The notes under the pieces: model-generated
What the model was told of the DNA's origin: nothing
What the model saw: the letters and a program-made list of their open reading frames with translations, nothing else
Database searches by the model: none
Assembly (NCBI GenBank): GCA_001632435.1
Contig: KV424018.1
Span: forward strand, 45,030 to 109,029
Reading direction: 5' to 3'
Origin: Calocera cornea HHB12733
Lineage: Eukaryota; Basidiomycota; Dacrymycetes; Dacrymycetales; Dacrymycetaceae
DNA: 64,000 nt
Part shown: in pieces, positions 48,161 to 59,400 of the stretch
Layout: each line of letters begins with the position of its first letter
How positions within the stretch are numbered: the first letter of the stretch is position 1
Made by a program: the position numbers and the translations under genes

Positions 48161-49131
48161 ATGGCCTCCCGCTCCGGCCCGCTGAATGACGACGAGGTCA
48201 TCTCCGAGACGAGCAAGATGGTCGCTTTCATCAAGCAGGAGGCGCAGGAGAAAGCACGGGAGATCAAGGTCAAGGCCGATGAGGAGTTCTCTGTCGAGAA
48301 GGTGAGATTTTTCAGGCTGTGTTCAGGGGATGGGAAGAGGGCTAATGTGATGTGCGTGGTGTAGGCGAAACTAGTTAGGCAGGAGACGGCCGCGATCGAC
48401 GCGTCGTTCGAGAAGAAGAGGAAGGGCGCAGAGACGAGCATTAAGATGTGCGTCCTTATTCCCCTTTCCTACTCCCCCTGCTCCTCCGTAACCCCAGATT
48501 CCTACCACCTCACTTCACCTTATGCTCGAGAAAGTTGCTAACCCCCTCAAAGCGAGCACTCCACAGCAACGAACCGCGCGCGGCTGCGCATCCTCGCGGC
48601 GCGCGAGCAGCACCTGCACACCCTGTTCGAGGAGGCACGCAAGCAGGTCGTCCTCATCGCCCAGCAAGACGAGAAGAAGTATGGCGAGCTGCTCGAGGGG
48701 TTGATCTTGGAGGTGCGCGCACTGGACCAGGGTGTGATTAGGGCTGACCGAAATGCACAGGGCCTCCTCCGCTTCCTCGAGCCTGACGTCCTCGTCACCT
48801 GCCGCCCCTCCGATGTCTCAGCCTGTGAGGCCGCCTCCAAGCGCGCCTCTGAAAAGTACAGCCAAATCTCCGGCCGCTCCGCCACGATCAAGGTAGACGG
48901 CTCTCTGCCCAAGGACAACGCGGGCGGTATTGCGCTCTCGGCAGGGTCGGGCGGGAGGATCACTATACATAACACGCTAGATGAGAGGCTGACGCTGCTG
49001 GAGGACTCGGTGAGTGCTCTGCACTTGGATGTGCTCAGGGGACGCAAGGGCTGATGTGGGAATGGCAGATGCTGCCGGAGATCAGGACGGACTTGTTTGG
49101 GAAGAGCGAGAACAGGAAGTTCTACACATAG
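48161..49131 (+). CDS. VMA4: V-type ATPase subunit E
   Basis: Peripheral stalk subunit of the V1 sector, pairing with subunit G to hold the catalytic head of the vacuolar proton pump. Start MASRSGPLNDDEVISETSKM opens the family N-terminal helix (VAFIKQEAQEKAREIKVKAD, EEFSVEK). The next exons give AKLVRQETAAIDASFEKKRK, NRARLRILAAREQHLHTLFE and GLLRFLEPDVLVTCRPSDVS. The globular end reads GGIALSAGSGGRITIHNTLD and ERLTLLEDS, followed by MLPEIRTDLFGKSENRKFYT. Five exons or more, about 230 residues as usual. All regions of the family are present and uninterrupted. Confidence 0.92.
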
Positions 49132-49552
49132 CCCGGCCCTCTCCCTCGCCTTCGACAGGTGGACCAACTGCGCCCGACCAGACCAGGCCTACATTCTGCG
49201 CGTCCCGCTCGGCGCGAAAACTAACCTATTACAAGCTACTGAGCCGCAGCTACTTCGTGCCAATCCATTACTTTGCCAACTTCTCCATTTCGTGTGAATC
49301 AATTGTTGGACAGTTGCGTGCCTCTTTCGCATTGCCTACCGCGCATTGCCTTGCCGAAGGCAAGTGCCATGCCCCCTATACACTTGCCCATGCAAACGCG
49401 TCAAAGGACGCAGCTCCCCTCTGCCTCTGGGGGCATCCAAACGACTACTATGGCCTTAAGGGTTCTCGATCGGCACGTCGAGTTCATCAACGACGATTAG
49501 TGCCATTTTTCGCTCTTATAGAGCGTGGAGACACTTCGCGAAGCTTGCTAGG

Positions 49553-50150
49553 ATTTTGGCGCTGCTGGGCCCTTGCATCATCGCCGGAAGCACGATACCT
49601 ACTTCATTGAGCCCCGGAACACCAAAGCGAGAGGAGATTGCCTCCGCTTTCCGCATTTAGCTCCGTCTTATGTATTTGCATCCGCTACTGTGTTTACCTC
49701 CGCTTGATACATTTACTTCCGGATTTAACTCTACCTCCGTTTTTGATATTTGCGTCGGCTTGCCCAGTTGCCTCCCCTTTATGGAGCTACTTCCGCGTAA
49801 ATATTTACCTCCGGTTTATGTATTGGCTTCCGCACTGTGAATTTGTTTCCGATCATATGCTTGCCTCCGCAGCCGAAATTGACGCGGAAGTAAATACCGA
49901 AAGCGGAAGCATATACATTGAAGCGGAGGCGAATACAGAAAACGGAAGCAAACATACAAGACGGATGCAAGTCTACAGAGCGGAAGGAAGTACATAAGCC
50001 GGAACTAAATCTGTAAAGCGGAGGCAAAGATCAATCTCTACTCCCGCTTTGGCGCTCCCCCTGCTTCCGTGTGAGCGCCTCTGTGCTCTCGCCCTTCCAC
50101 CGGGATGCGCCTTTTCCGGTGATGATGCTAGGGTCCAGCAGGGCCAAAAT
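49553..50150. mobile_element. Compact MITE-like element with inverted array (array 5)
   Basis: The ends are inverted repeats of about 35 bases. The left end from 49553 reads ATTTTGGCGCTGCTGGGCCC then TTGCATCATCGCCGGAA. The right end, read on the minus strand from 50150, reads ATTTTGGCCCTGCTGGACCC then TAGCATCATCACCGGAA. They differ at only a few positions. Inside, cores run as TGCCTCCGC/TTACTTCCG (minus sense) from about 49640 to 49875, then as GCGGAAGTAAAT/GCGGAAGCAAAC (plus sense) to about 50030, so the array is itself inverted about a centre near 49880. No coding frame and no clear target-site duplication. Size 598 bases, no transposase, hence non-autonomous if mobile. Confidence 0.7.
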
Positions 50151-51295
50151 GCCCGCCACCCTTTAGGGTAGTTGGGTTTACTAGGGGACGTCGTTTTGGC
50201 AAACCATTAGATGGAAGCTATTCATGTATATGCCTCCGAGTTTTTGACTTTTTCTGACTTTTCTCATGTGATCTGAGGCAAGGACACGTCGACTTTCTTG
50301 TTACACGTGTCTGAGAACACTTAACTAGTTCAGTGCATTCTTTGCTTGATCTATACTCCCTTCAATTCTTTTGAAAAGTGTATATAGACCTGGATGAAGT
50401 GGTATTGTCAATTGGATTCTAATATGAAGTCACATGTCCAGTCACGTGATCTACTCACTTGCTTCCCCAGCCTGTGCACCGGAGGTGCATTTGTGCTGAG
50501 CGAGCATTAGCGAGCAAAGGCCAAATGGACCAGCCGCGGCACGGGTTCCATTTCAAGTGAAATTACTATTATGCAACTGACCTTCTGTGGCTTTGCTGAT
50601 TACCGACCTATCACCTCAAAAAGGGTCCGCTCTGTAGCGGGCTCTGCCGTGCGCGCACGGCCTTCCCCGACTTATCTACTCAGTTATCCGAGAAGTGCCC
50701 CCATAACGCAGCAACTTTATTGAGTTCTGGACTGTGTTATCCGTCCAATGGCGGTTCCAGTGACGGCAAACATGAGAGTAACTGCTTTGACCAACTACAT
50801 TGCCAGTGTTGGTTTCAAGGCCGTACAACAAAATCACTCGCACTTACGAGTGCATATCCTGAAGATTGTTTGTGATGTCACCCATGATCCAACTGTCAGC
50901 TTCAATGACAGTTTTGATTGAGTCAATGACATCGCCAGCAACAGTACCAGTGACGGTTCCGAGGACAGTTTCAACCAACGACAATGCCAAGGGAACACCA
51001 ATGACACTCCCAGCAATGTTTTCCCCGCGGCTCACATGTAACGCTCATATGCTGCTCCAAGCTCAACTCTCGGCTTCCCGGGCCACCAGTCCCACCGTGC
51101 GGTTTCTGGGCGGACGAAAATCAGCGTCCTACAAGCTACCACAGTGCGGCGCTATCATTACTTTTCGTTATTTCGTGCGAGTTATCGTACAGTTGCTGCT
51201 TTCTCATGGAGACGCGGTCCGCTGCAGCGCCCCACGTCATGTCGCACCCACGAAGCGCTCGTGCCCTTCAGCCGCCGAGGTGGAGATCGCGCCCG
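50151..51295. other. Intergenic; short hydrophobic minus-strand frame only
   Basis: Over 1.1 kb without a supported gene. A minus-strand frame at 50844-51035 reads as a small hydrophobic peptide rich in G, V and T (GSVIGVPLALSLVETVLGTV) and could be a fragment of a low-complexity protein. It lacks neighbours in frame and is not called. Confidence 0.4.
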
Positions 51296-52609
51296 CTAAG
51301 TCCTATACCCCACCCGATCCACACTCACCCAATACTCCGTCGTCGCGCCCTCCCAGCACCACCCCACCGGGCCCAGCTCACATTCCGCGCAACCCAGGTA
51401 CTTCCTCGCCCTGCCCCCACTGTCCCCAGCGGCAGGGGGGACAGCGCGGGAGAAGGCAACGTTCTCGAATGCCATGGGGGAGGGGGTAACGAGCCACCAC
51501 TTCTGGCTGGGCGTGATTGGGGGGAAGAGCGGATGAGGCGCGGGCCGGTCGGCGTCGAGCTGGATTACCCAGGAACGAACACTGCATCAGCGAACATCCC
51601 CATCCACAGTAGCAGAAAGCGCATACGTCAAACAAACTCTCCTCCCCGCCCTCTCTCAGCTCCCCGACCCCCTCAAGCAGTATCAAGCTCCCGCACCCGG
51701 GCCTCAGGCACCTCAGCCTCTGCACATTCCGCCCCCGCGCGTCCGTCAGCTCCCCGGCGGGGATAGTGGCTGCCGTCCGTGAGTCCGGGGCGGGCGGGCG
51801 CGTGCGCTCGGCCAGGAGGGCGGCGATGACCTGCGCTTGGGTGGGACCGTCCATAGTTGGAGGATCGGGTTCAGTTCCTCCACTCGCCGGGACCGCCGCG
51901 CCAGGTATAGATTGGAGATCCGCTCCGCCGGGCACGGCCGCTGCTTCCGCGGGCGCTTGCACGTCCTCCTCGGCGGGATTAAGGTCAAGCACCATATCGT
52001 ACCACTTCTCCTGCCCATGCTGCACCTCGCTCTCCCCTATCTCCTTGAACCCAACCTGCTTGTACAGTTCCCGCAAGCTGGCGCGGGAGAGGAGCGCGAT
52101 ACGCTGCACGCCGCCCATCGCGCCCTCCCTCGCGCGCTTGGCGTACTCCTCCAGGAGCGCTCTGCCTATCCCCAGTCTTCTGTGCGTGGGAGACACGCAC
52201 AAGGAGTGCAGCGCTACGGTCGTCCCGCTCGGGTCATGCGATGACATGGACGCGTGCGTGACCAGGGAGGAGGAGGTGAGGGTGCCGCATGCGAATGCGA
52301 GGAGGACGGGCTTGGACTGCGGGGAAGGGGCGAGGAAGGCGCCGAGGAAGAGGGCGGGGGCGTGCGCTTGCCGATATCTGTGTACGCATGGACGATCAGT
52401 GTCCTGCAGGCAAGGAGAGGAGGGGCCGAGGGTACCGGAGCGACTCGAGCGAGGCCGCCTCGTCGGCCGGGTAGCCTGCGTCATCCCCTTCAGCGACGTT
52501 CTGATGACATCAGAGCAGCGTGCGAACCTTGCACTTCCAGCTCGTATGCATCGTCGATGTACTCCTGCGGGAGCAGGGCAAAGTAGATCCCCGCCGGCAG
52601 ATCAGACAT
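51296..52609 (-). CDS. GNAT acetyltransferase fused to an Mss4/DSS4-like domain
   Basis: One uninterrupted frame joins two known domains. Four exons start at 52609 with MSDLPAGIYFALLPQEYIDD and AYELEVQGDDAGYPADEAAS, giving a serotonin N-acetyltransferase-like GNAT fold with the acetyl-CoA loop VSPTHRRLGIGRALL and QVGFKEIGESEVQHG. An Ala/Pro-rich linker of about 80 residues follows. Then comes an Mss4-type zinc domain: RLRCLRPGCGSLIL, WWLVTPSPMAFENVAFSR and KYLGCAECELGPVGW, with the two Cys pairs of the zinc site. It ends DRVGYRT. Mss4/Dss4 proteins stabilise nucleotide-free Rab GTPases. Two adjacent genes read as one is possible (an ATG at MDGPTQAQ in the linker), but no stop or promoter separates them. 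Confidence 0.78.
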
Positions 52610-54683
52610 TGTGGGCGGGACTCAAGCGATGCGAATAGAGTTGTGTCTGCGGCACAATCCCCGCACTGGCAAGGGACCGGATTCATCGATTGATCATCTG
52701 ACGGACCCTGACTGTTTCTTGCAACAGCTCCGAGTTCGATCTCGAACTCTTATCCTACCCCCAGGGCGAAAAATCCCGCGCTTTCCTTACGTGACGCTCT
52801 CGCCCGAGTGCCTGCATTCTGGACCCTCCCCAGGGCCATTCCAAGCCGTGTCACCTGCAGCCTCTGCTGGGCCAATCAACAAGCCGATGACGGACGCCAT
52901 GCGAATCGTCGGTGTGGTGACAGTTACACTCCGCCCCTGGAGGGATTATCTTATCGTCTATCCTGCCTTCCTGGCTTCTGCCGGCTATCCGGATCATCTG
53001 GGGTCGCTGCACGCGCATGCTCCGTTCCGTTGCGGAGAGGGCGTCCCGAGCTGCCTTCAAATGCGTGGTATGCTTTGCGTCAGAACACGGCACACGGCAC
53101 ACTCAGCCATACTCTATTACTGGCAAGACTTCCAGAGCCCGGCACCCCGGGCCCGGGCAGTTGCTATTAAGCCTGCCGCTCGCACCTCGATCTTCTCGTG
53201 CAACACGCACGTTCGTATCTTCCTCCAGCATGACACTTGCAGTGTGTCTTCTGCACCTGCTGAAAAGGACTGCATAGCATATGTACTATCAGGCCATGTC
53301 CTCGTGCCATCGTAGGAAAGCACCGAGATTTGAACGGGCCGCCTCCTGCGCCTATTGCAGATGACAGTGCGTGATGTACAGATAAGCTGTCGTTTGGCGA
53401 ACTTAATCACGCGTTAGACAACCCCTATCATGAGCCTTCGCGCACTACATAGGGTTTGCCCCGGTCTCCATAGCGGCAAGCGCGTTCGCTGGCCCTTTCC
53501 ATCCTCTCCAAACCCTGTAGGGCCCGCTTCCCTTTTCGGACAGGCGTATGCGCCGCTCTATCTGATCGTTGGGGGGGATCCCTCCTCGACGCCTCTCCTT
53601 GCGGGGGCCGTCACCGCACGTGGGAGGGCGAGCCTGAGTATGGCGGTGCTCACGCGAGGTGTCCCGATTAGCTGAGAAGTAGGTCAGCCTGTGAACCGCC
53701 AGGCCCGGCAGCGAATTCACAAGGGTTTGGGGACAGGCGGCCGTGCCTGCTGAAACGCAGCTCCCAGACATAAATCGGCAGGACAGAATCCGCCGCGGCG
53801 TTGTGGAGCTCGGAATTACACGTTGCCTCTCTGGGATGCGCCCCGCTCGTTCTCCAACCCCCCGTACGTCCTCAGCATGCGTATTTGGTGGAGGTTCGGT
53901 CAACCCGGGGGAGAACAAGGTCCGGAACAGGGAGAGCCAGAATATCCCCCTCGCGTTGGGTAAGGTAATCCTTCCCCGCACTGTCGGTCTGCGCAACGGT
54001 GGGTACCCACGCGCACGGCTGAATGGACACGAGCATGGCCTGTCAGCTACCTCCATACCTGGACCCGGGACACATGACCCTGTGAGGAGGCAAGATAACA
54101 GCCCTCCATCGTGCCATCCTCTGACATCGGCTTGAGCCCATCTTCTTTTCCGGTCGCGTTTGATAAAAGTTCGACGATGCGCAGCACTGTTGCCGTAGGA
54201 GAAGAGCCGGTCTTGTCCTCTGTCTGTCCTGACAGCTCTATTGCCACTAGCTTCCCCGAATACACCCTTTACGGTCAGAGCTGTAGCCAGCCTCTCAAAT
54301 CATATCTGACTGGGACAACAGCGGCATAACCCAAATGGCCCAATCGTCCAACACTGCTCCAGATACGCCAGTCAACTTTGGGTGCGCATATGGCCTTCAT
54401 CGCATTGGTATCGTTGCTCAGTCTGTAGCGATGTCATGGGTACCACCTTCAACATTCGCGATAAGAAGCACGCGGGCGTCCGAGCCCAAGACATAGCCGC
54501 TGCGACCGGAACAAGTGACGGAGCAGCCCAGGCAGGGGAGGGCCACGCTACGAGTTGAGGCAAGTAATCATTGACTGGGCGACTAGTGGCTAGCTCATGT
54601 CGAACAGGGAGCGTTCAGCAACGCACCACTGTACAACACGACCGTTGAAATGATACACAAGTCAAGAGAAAGACCGAGAAGAG
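52610..54683. other. Poorly resolved region, no supported gene
   Basis: About 2 kb. Overlapping open frames occur on both strands at 53430-54060 and 54047-54265, but none shows a family motif or consistent exon joins. I see no repeat array, tRNA or transposon terminus. It may be decayed coding DNA or a long intergenic region. Confidence 0.4.
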
Positions 54684-55175
54684 ATGACGCAGAAAGATAG
54701 GGGTCCGCAATCATATATACGATGTGACGAAGCGCTCAGTGCATCAAATATAAGCCATGCGAGATGCGAGTCCAAAACCGAGGTGATGCGCCTGACGAAG
54801 ATGGGGTCCGCGACTGTCGCGCGGCGAAACACCGGGTTGGTGGACCAGGAATGGAAGACGGCGCTGAATGCGGCAACAGCCAACCATGCCCGTCATCGCC
54901 AGCTACTCTGGGACCTCGATTGGCCAAGATCACTTTTTGAGGCGGCAACGGCACGGCGGGCCACTCGAAAGAAGCTAGCCGTCGTCAGGGCAGCCAAGAT
55001 CGTCCCCCGGCGGAAATACACCATCTGGAAATTAATCAAATCCGCTCCGGAAGCCAATTTTCCGTCATTGACGGGCTTTGCCGAGCTGCACCGCCTCCCT
55101 CTGCACGAGTGCCGGGACGACGCTTGCCTTTGGAAGTGCATTAGCGAATTGGCAAGTCTAGAAAACTTGAATTAA
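54684..55175 (+). CDS. Hypothetical protein, 163 residues
   Basis: A single-exon frame from ATG to TAA. The product is basic and Ala/Arg-rich with a helical middle (VDQEWKTALNAATANHARHR; RATRKKLAVVRAAKIVPRRK) and a C-terminal part with four Cys/His residues (LHRLPLHECRDDACLWKC). No family recognised. In a genome where almost every gene has introns, an intronless short frame could be chance, so confidence is low. Confidence 0.3.
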   Translation: MTQKDRGPQSYIRCDEALSASNISHARCESKTEVMRLTKMGSATVARRNTGLVDQEWKTALNAATANHARHRQLLWDLDWPRSLFEAATARRATRKKLAVVRAAKIVPRRKYTIWKLIKSAPEANFPSLTGFAELHRLPLHECRDDACLWKCISELASLENLN

Positions 55176-55192
55176 GAACGAGCAATATTCTG

Positions 55193-55884
55193 TCAAGTAC
55201 ATAGCAGGAACACTCGCCGAACAGTGCATTTCAGGGGTAGGATCTCCTGAGACGCTTCTTGGGCATCCTGCGCCGAGAATCCAGCGGTTATGTCCCAAAG
55301 CACACCGTGCACGAGTGCAGCGTACGGATGGGTTCGGTACTGTGGGATGGCCGATAGAACCAACACATTGGCATCCGTAAGCACGCTGACGCGAGATTTG
55401 ACGAGATTAATCAGTCCCGCACCACCATTTGAGTGGATTCCCATAGCGTTGGTGGTGGGATGCTAAAGGGGTATGGGTACCGGCTGATATGATGAAGTGC
55501 TGTATCGACGAGATCCATAAGGATATGGTCGCAACTGCCGCTTTTGGCGGACAGCGTGACCCTGCGCAGCCAGCAGTGTATCGGGCATATGCGCGACGCG
55601 TACAGCGCACCGACAAACAGGGATTCGAGGTCCTTGTGAGGAGCGATAAGGACGACAGACGGGGTGGGAAACGCCACGGCGGTAGGCTGGATGGTGGAAA
55701 CCTCTGCGAAACAGGATCGTCGTCCGCGGCCCGAGTTTGCGACGACACAAGACCGGCCGCATTGGACTATTTGTTGAGCCGATGGGCGCATCGTTATACT
55801 GATCATGGGGGACATAAAATCATGCGAAGCAGCAGCAAGGGAAAGTGAGCTGGTTAGGATGGGTATGGCGTATCCAATCCGCAA
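55193..55884 (-). CDS. Hypothetical protein, broken or mis-joined exons
   Basis: Two coding-like segments on the minus strand. The upstream one includes PSVVLIAPHKDLESLFVGAL and DHILMDLVDTALHHIS; the downstream one HPTTNAMGIHSNGGAGLINL, VKSRVSVLTDANVLVLSAIP and QYRTHPYAALVHGVLWDI. Together they look like a conserved soluble protein, but the two lie in different frames and the only nearby GT-AG pair gives an 18-base intron in the wrong phase. Either the gene carries a frameshift or the real junction escaped me. Function unknown. Confidence 0.35.
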
Positions 55885-56499
55885 ATAGATCGTTTATGCC
55901 AAAACCTTTCTGTCGAATGGATGGGGATGTTGCAGCCCGAAAGCAGCTCATTTGATTATCGAAACCGCATACAGTCATGCTTTGATGAGTGGACAATCAG
56001 ATAGCCAAAAACACGGTGCGATGTCTGTGCGGATGCCGTGATCGACCGTGATCAGAACCAGCTATCGTGACGTCCGTTACTTTGGAGCATCCACTGCCAG
56101 CGGGATGTTCCTGTTATATGCAGAACACCTGAGCACAGTGCTAGCCAGATCCCTTGCCAAGAAGATCTCGAAGAAAGCAAGAACAACAGACATGCATATA
56201 ACACCGCCATATTGGAGCATATAGCTTCTGTGATGGAGTAGAAGCAAGATGGTACAGGCGGAGATGCACCTGGTCATCAACTTGGATGCATTCCTCGGGA
56301 GCAATTGCCAGCGATCCCTTCCTCTGTGGCGCCCGACGTCATAGCGTTGTAATGCCTACCTCGCCACTCAACATGGCCACCCGCTCATCGCCTGGAGCGC
56401 GGTCTATACATAGACTTGGCGAGGGTTAACAGCTAACGACTCGCCAGTGCCTGATTGCACTCTTCAACTTGCAACGAACAACCGGAGGCGTAGGGCAAC

Positions 56500-59400
56500 A
56501 TGAGCGACGAACGACGACTCCCCGAGCGGCCGTATGGCGCGTTCAACCCCGTACCAAAGGTCGCGTACCTGTTCCAAGTGAGCGCATTCCAAAATTCAAC
56601 TTCTCCCTGGCTCGCTTACCCTTTATATAGAATATCGTAGACCCTCGAGGTGCGACAAAGAAAAAGGCGCAGAGAGCATCGGGCGAGAGGGATGAGCAGA
56701 AGCGGCAGACGCACGAGACGCAGAAACTCGTGAGCGACATGCAGCGCGGCAAGGAGATGGACGTGCACGACCCGATCACCAAAGGGTCGGTGACCATCAA
56801 GAATGCAGACGAGGACATCCACGACCAGACGGAGGTGGAGAAGGCAGGTGGGGAGAATGTGCTGAGTATGGACCTTCCGGAACCGGGTAAGCAGTGTGAG
56901 GTCTGCTTGCAAACTGTCTTTTATGCTGATCCACCGCACATAGACTGGGAAGACTATTTCAGAGCATCACAGGCGATATCTACACGCGCCCTGGCTCTCA
57001 CTGCTGCGTCCTACGTAGTGATCCCCATACTCCTGTCTTTCATACCCCTACCGTACCTCTCGCCTGAGTCCTTCATTTACCGCCCTCTCCACTTGCTCCT
57101 CTCTCTCATCCTGCCTTCCCTTCTTGCGTACACCTTCCTCTTCCAAGCCCACCGTCTGATGGCAAACAACCTCGACGAGCGCCGATGGCACTCAGAGCGC
57201 TTACGCGGAGAGATGGCGGGGCAGGACAAGGACGGCGATGGCAAGATTTCGAGCGAGGAACGCGTAAAAGAGAGTGCGGAGTGGCTGAATGCTGCGCTCG
57301 CGCAGATCATTCCGATCTTGAATCCCGATATGTATTCGCCGCATCCTTTCCTTGCTGTGACAGTTCTCTGACCCATCTGTGTAGATTCTCATACCTCATT
57401 GACATGCTGGAGGACGTGATGCAGGCATCGGTGCCAGGAATCGTGCACAGCGTGCGCATCTCGGACATGGGATTGGGGATCACTCCTCTGAGGATTGTAA
57501 GCATCCGCTCGCTACCTGATGCCGAAGGCGCAGCGGAGCAGGAGACGGAGGATGAGAGAGGCACGCATATAGTCCGTCCACGTTGGTCTCTTCATCATGG
57601 ACAGATGCTGACACCAGTTTCATAGAATTTGGAGTTCTCTTTCGCATATCGAGCTGCGCCAAGTGGTAGTGACGTGCAGAGCAAAGCGCAAAATGCACAG
57701 TACGTGACTTGGAAGATCAAATAACAACCGCTGATGACTCGTAGTCTTCTCGTTGAATTCTTTCTTGGGCTCAAAGGTCTTGCCGGAGTAGCCATGCCCG
57801 TATGGGTCGAAATCCGAGGTGTGATAGGCACGGGTCGTGCGCGCCTGCAGTTGGACGGCAACCCGCCGTTCGCGAAGGACTGCACGGTTACACTACTTGG
57901 GCTGCCACAGATCGACATTGCGGCAACCCCGATGAGCCAGAAGTTCGCGAATGTCATGAACCTTCCGGTCATATCCACTTTTGTGAGTTTGCTGCAACAT
58001 GCAATGTCCTTTCTAACATTTTGGCTGCAGATCGAGAACAGCATCAACACGGCTGTCGCGGAGTACGTGGCGCCGAAGCACCTGGTGCTGAACCTTAAGC
58101 AGCTTCTCTCCGGCGATGATATCAAGAAAGACACAATGGCTGTGGGAGTGGTCATCATACATATTCACCGAGCGAAGAACATTAAAGGGTCGGATGGCAA
58201 CGGCAAGTCTGGTACGCACTGAGATTTCATGCTCTGATCTCGGCTAAAATAGCTCATCCCCCAGCAGATCCATACGTGACCGTATGCTACTCGCGCCTAT
58301 CAAAGCCACTCTACTCGACCCGCATCATCTTGGGAGAATTGAACCCCGTGTTCCAAGAGACAGCGTACATCCCGATCGACGCCAGCCTGATCAAGATCCA
58401 AGAGAGTATCCAGCTCCAGCTTTGGGACTCGGACCGCAGCAGTGCGGATGATGTTTTAGGAACTGTCGAGATGGACATCACCGAGATGATTCGGCACCGG
58501 GGGAAGGCGTTCAGACGGTGTATGGCGCTCCAGGGAACAGACAAAGGAACGAAGATGCCCGGAGAGGTACGTTCCTGTTGATTGCAACCAGCTGTCTTCT
58601 GGCTAATGAGAACAGTTGGAATTCACTGTCGGCTTCTACGGAAAGGTTCCCCCAACTACGGCCTTGAAGACGGATGGTGCCGATCCCGGCATTCCCGAAG
58701 ATCTGAAGGACAAGCCCGAGTTCAAGGAAGCTCGTGCGACGGCACTGTCTGACCTGGAAGCAGCAGTGCTGGTCACTCCTCCCGATCCAGCATACCCGTC
58801 AGGCCTGCTCAGTGTCCAGATTCATGAAGTCACGGACTTGGGCATCAACAATACAAAAGGGTCGCTGAAAGGCGGAAAGAGAATGGGTCAGCAAGGGGCG
58901 GAACCGGACGTAGTGAGGGAGGAGGAGGGAACCCATTTTCCGTCTTCGTACTGCAACATGTGAGGTTGTTCCCCGTTCAGGGAGCCATTTGTTGATAATT
59001 CTTGTCGTTTAGCCTTATCAATGACAAACGCGTGTACAAAACCCGAGTGAAGCCGATCTCGGGGATTGCGAACTTCAACGCTGGTGAGATACGCCGTCTA
59101 CCAGGTCCTCTACACGCCTCGGAGTGGCTAATACCCGCTCAAGGCACCGAGAAGTTTATCAGCAACTGGCGTACAAGCCACGTCACGGTCGTTGTTCGTG
59201 ACTCCAGGAACAGGGAGAATGACCCGATTATTGGATTGGTTTTCTTGAAAGTGAGCTGGCCCCGCAAGCCGAAGCCATAGGTGCTGACACCTCCGTAACA
59301 GCTGTCCGATATCTTCGTGAATGCTTCGGAAGTCACGAGGGTTTATCCGTTGGAGCGTGGGATTGGCTATGGGAATGTTAGACTGTCTATCCTCTTCAGG

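Noticed and set aside
50844..51035. Small hydrophobic G/V/T-rich frame
   Set aside because: Too short, without a promoter-like context or a second exon; kept only as a note in the intergenic entry.
53310..53420. Possible tRNA on the minus strand (GTTCAAATC, a B-box-like sequence)
   Set aside because: The T-stem around it pairs at only two of five positions, no matching acceptor stem was found, and no anticodon arm is evident.
53445..54056. 203-codon open frame on the minus strand
   Set aside because: No family motif, frames on both strands are open in GC-rich DNA, and no splice-compatible neighbours were found.
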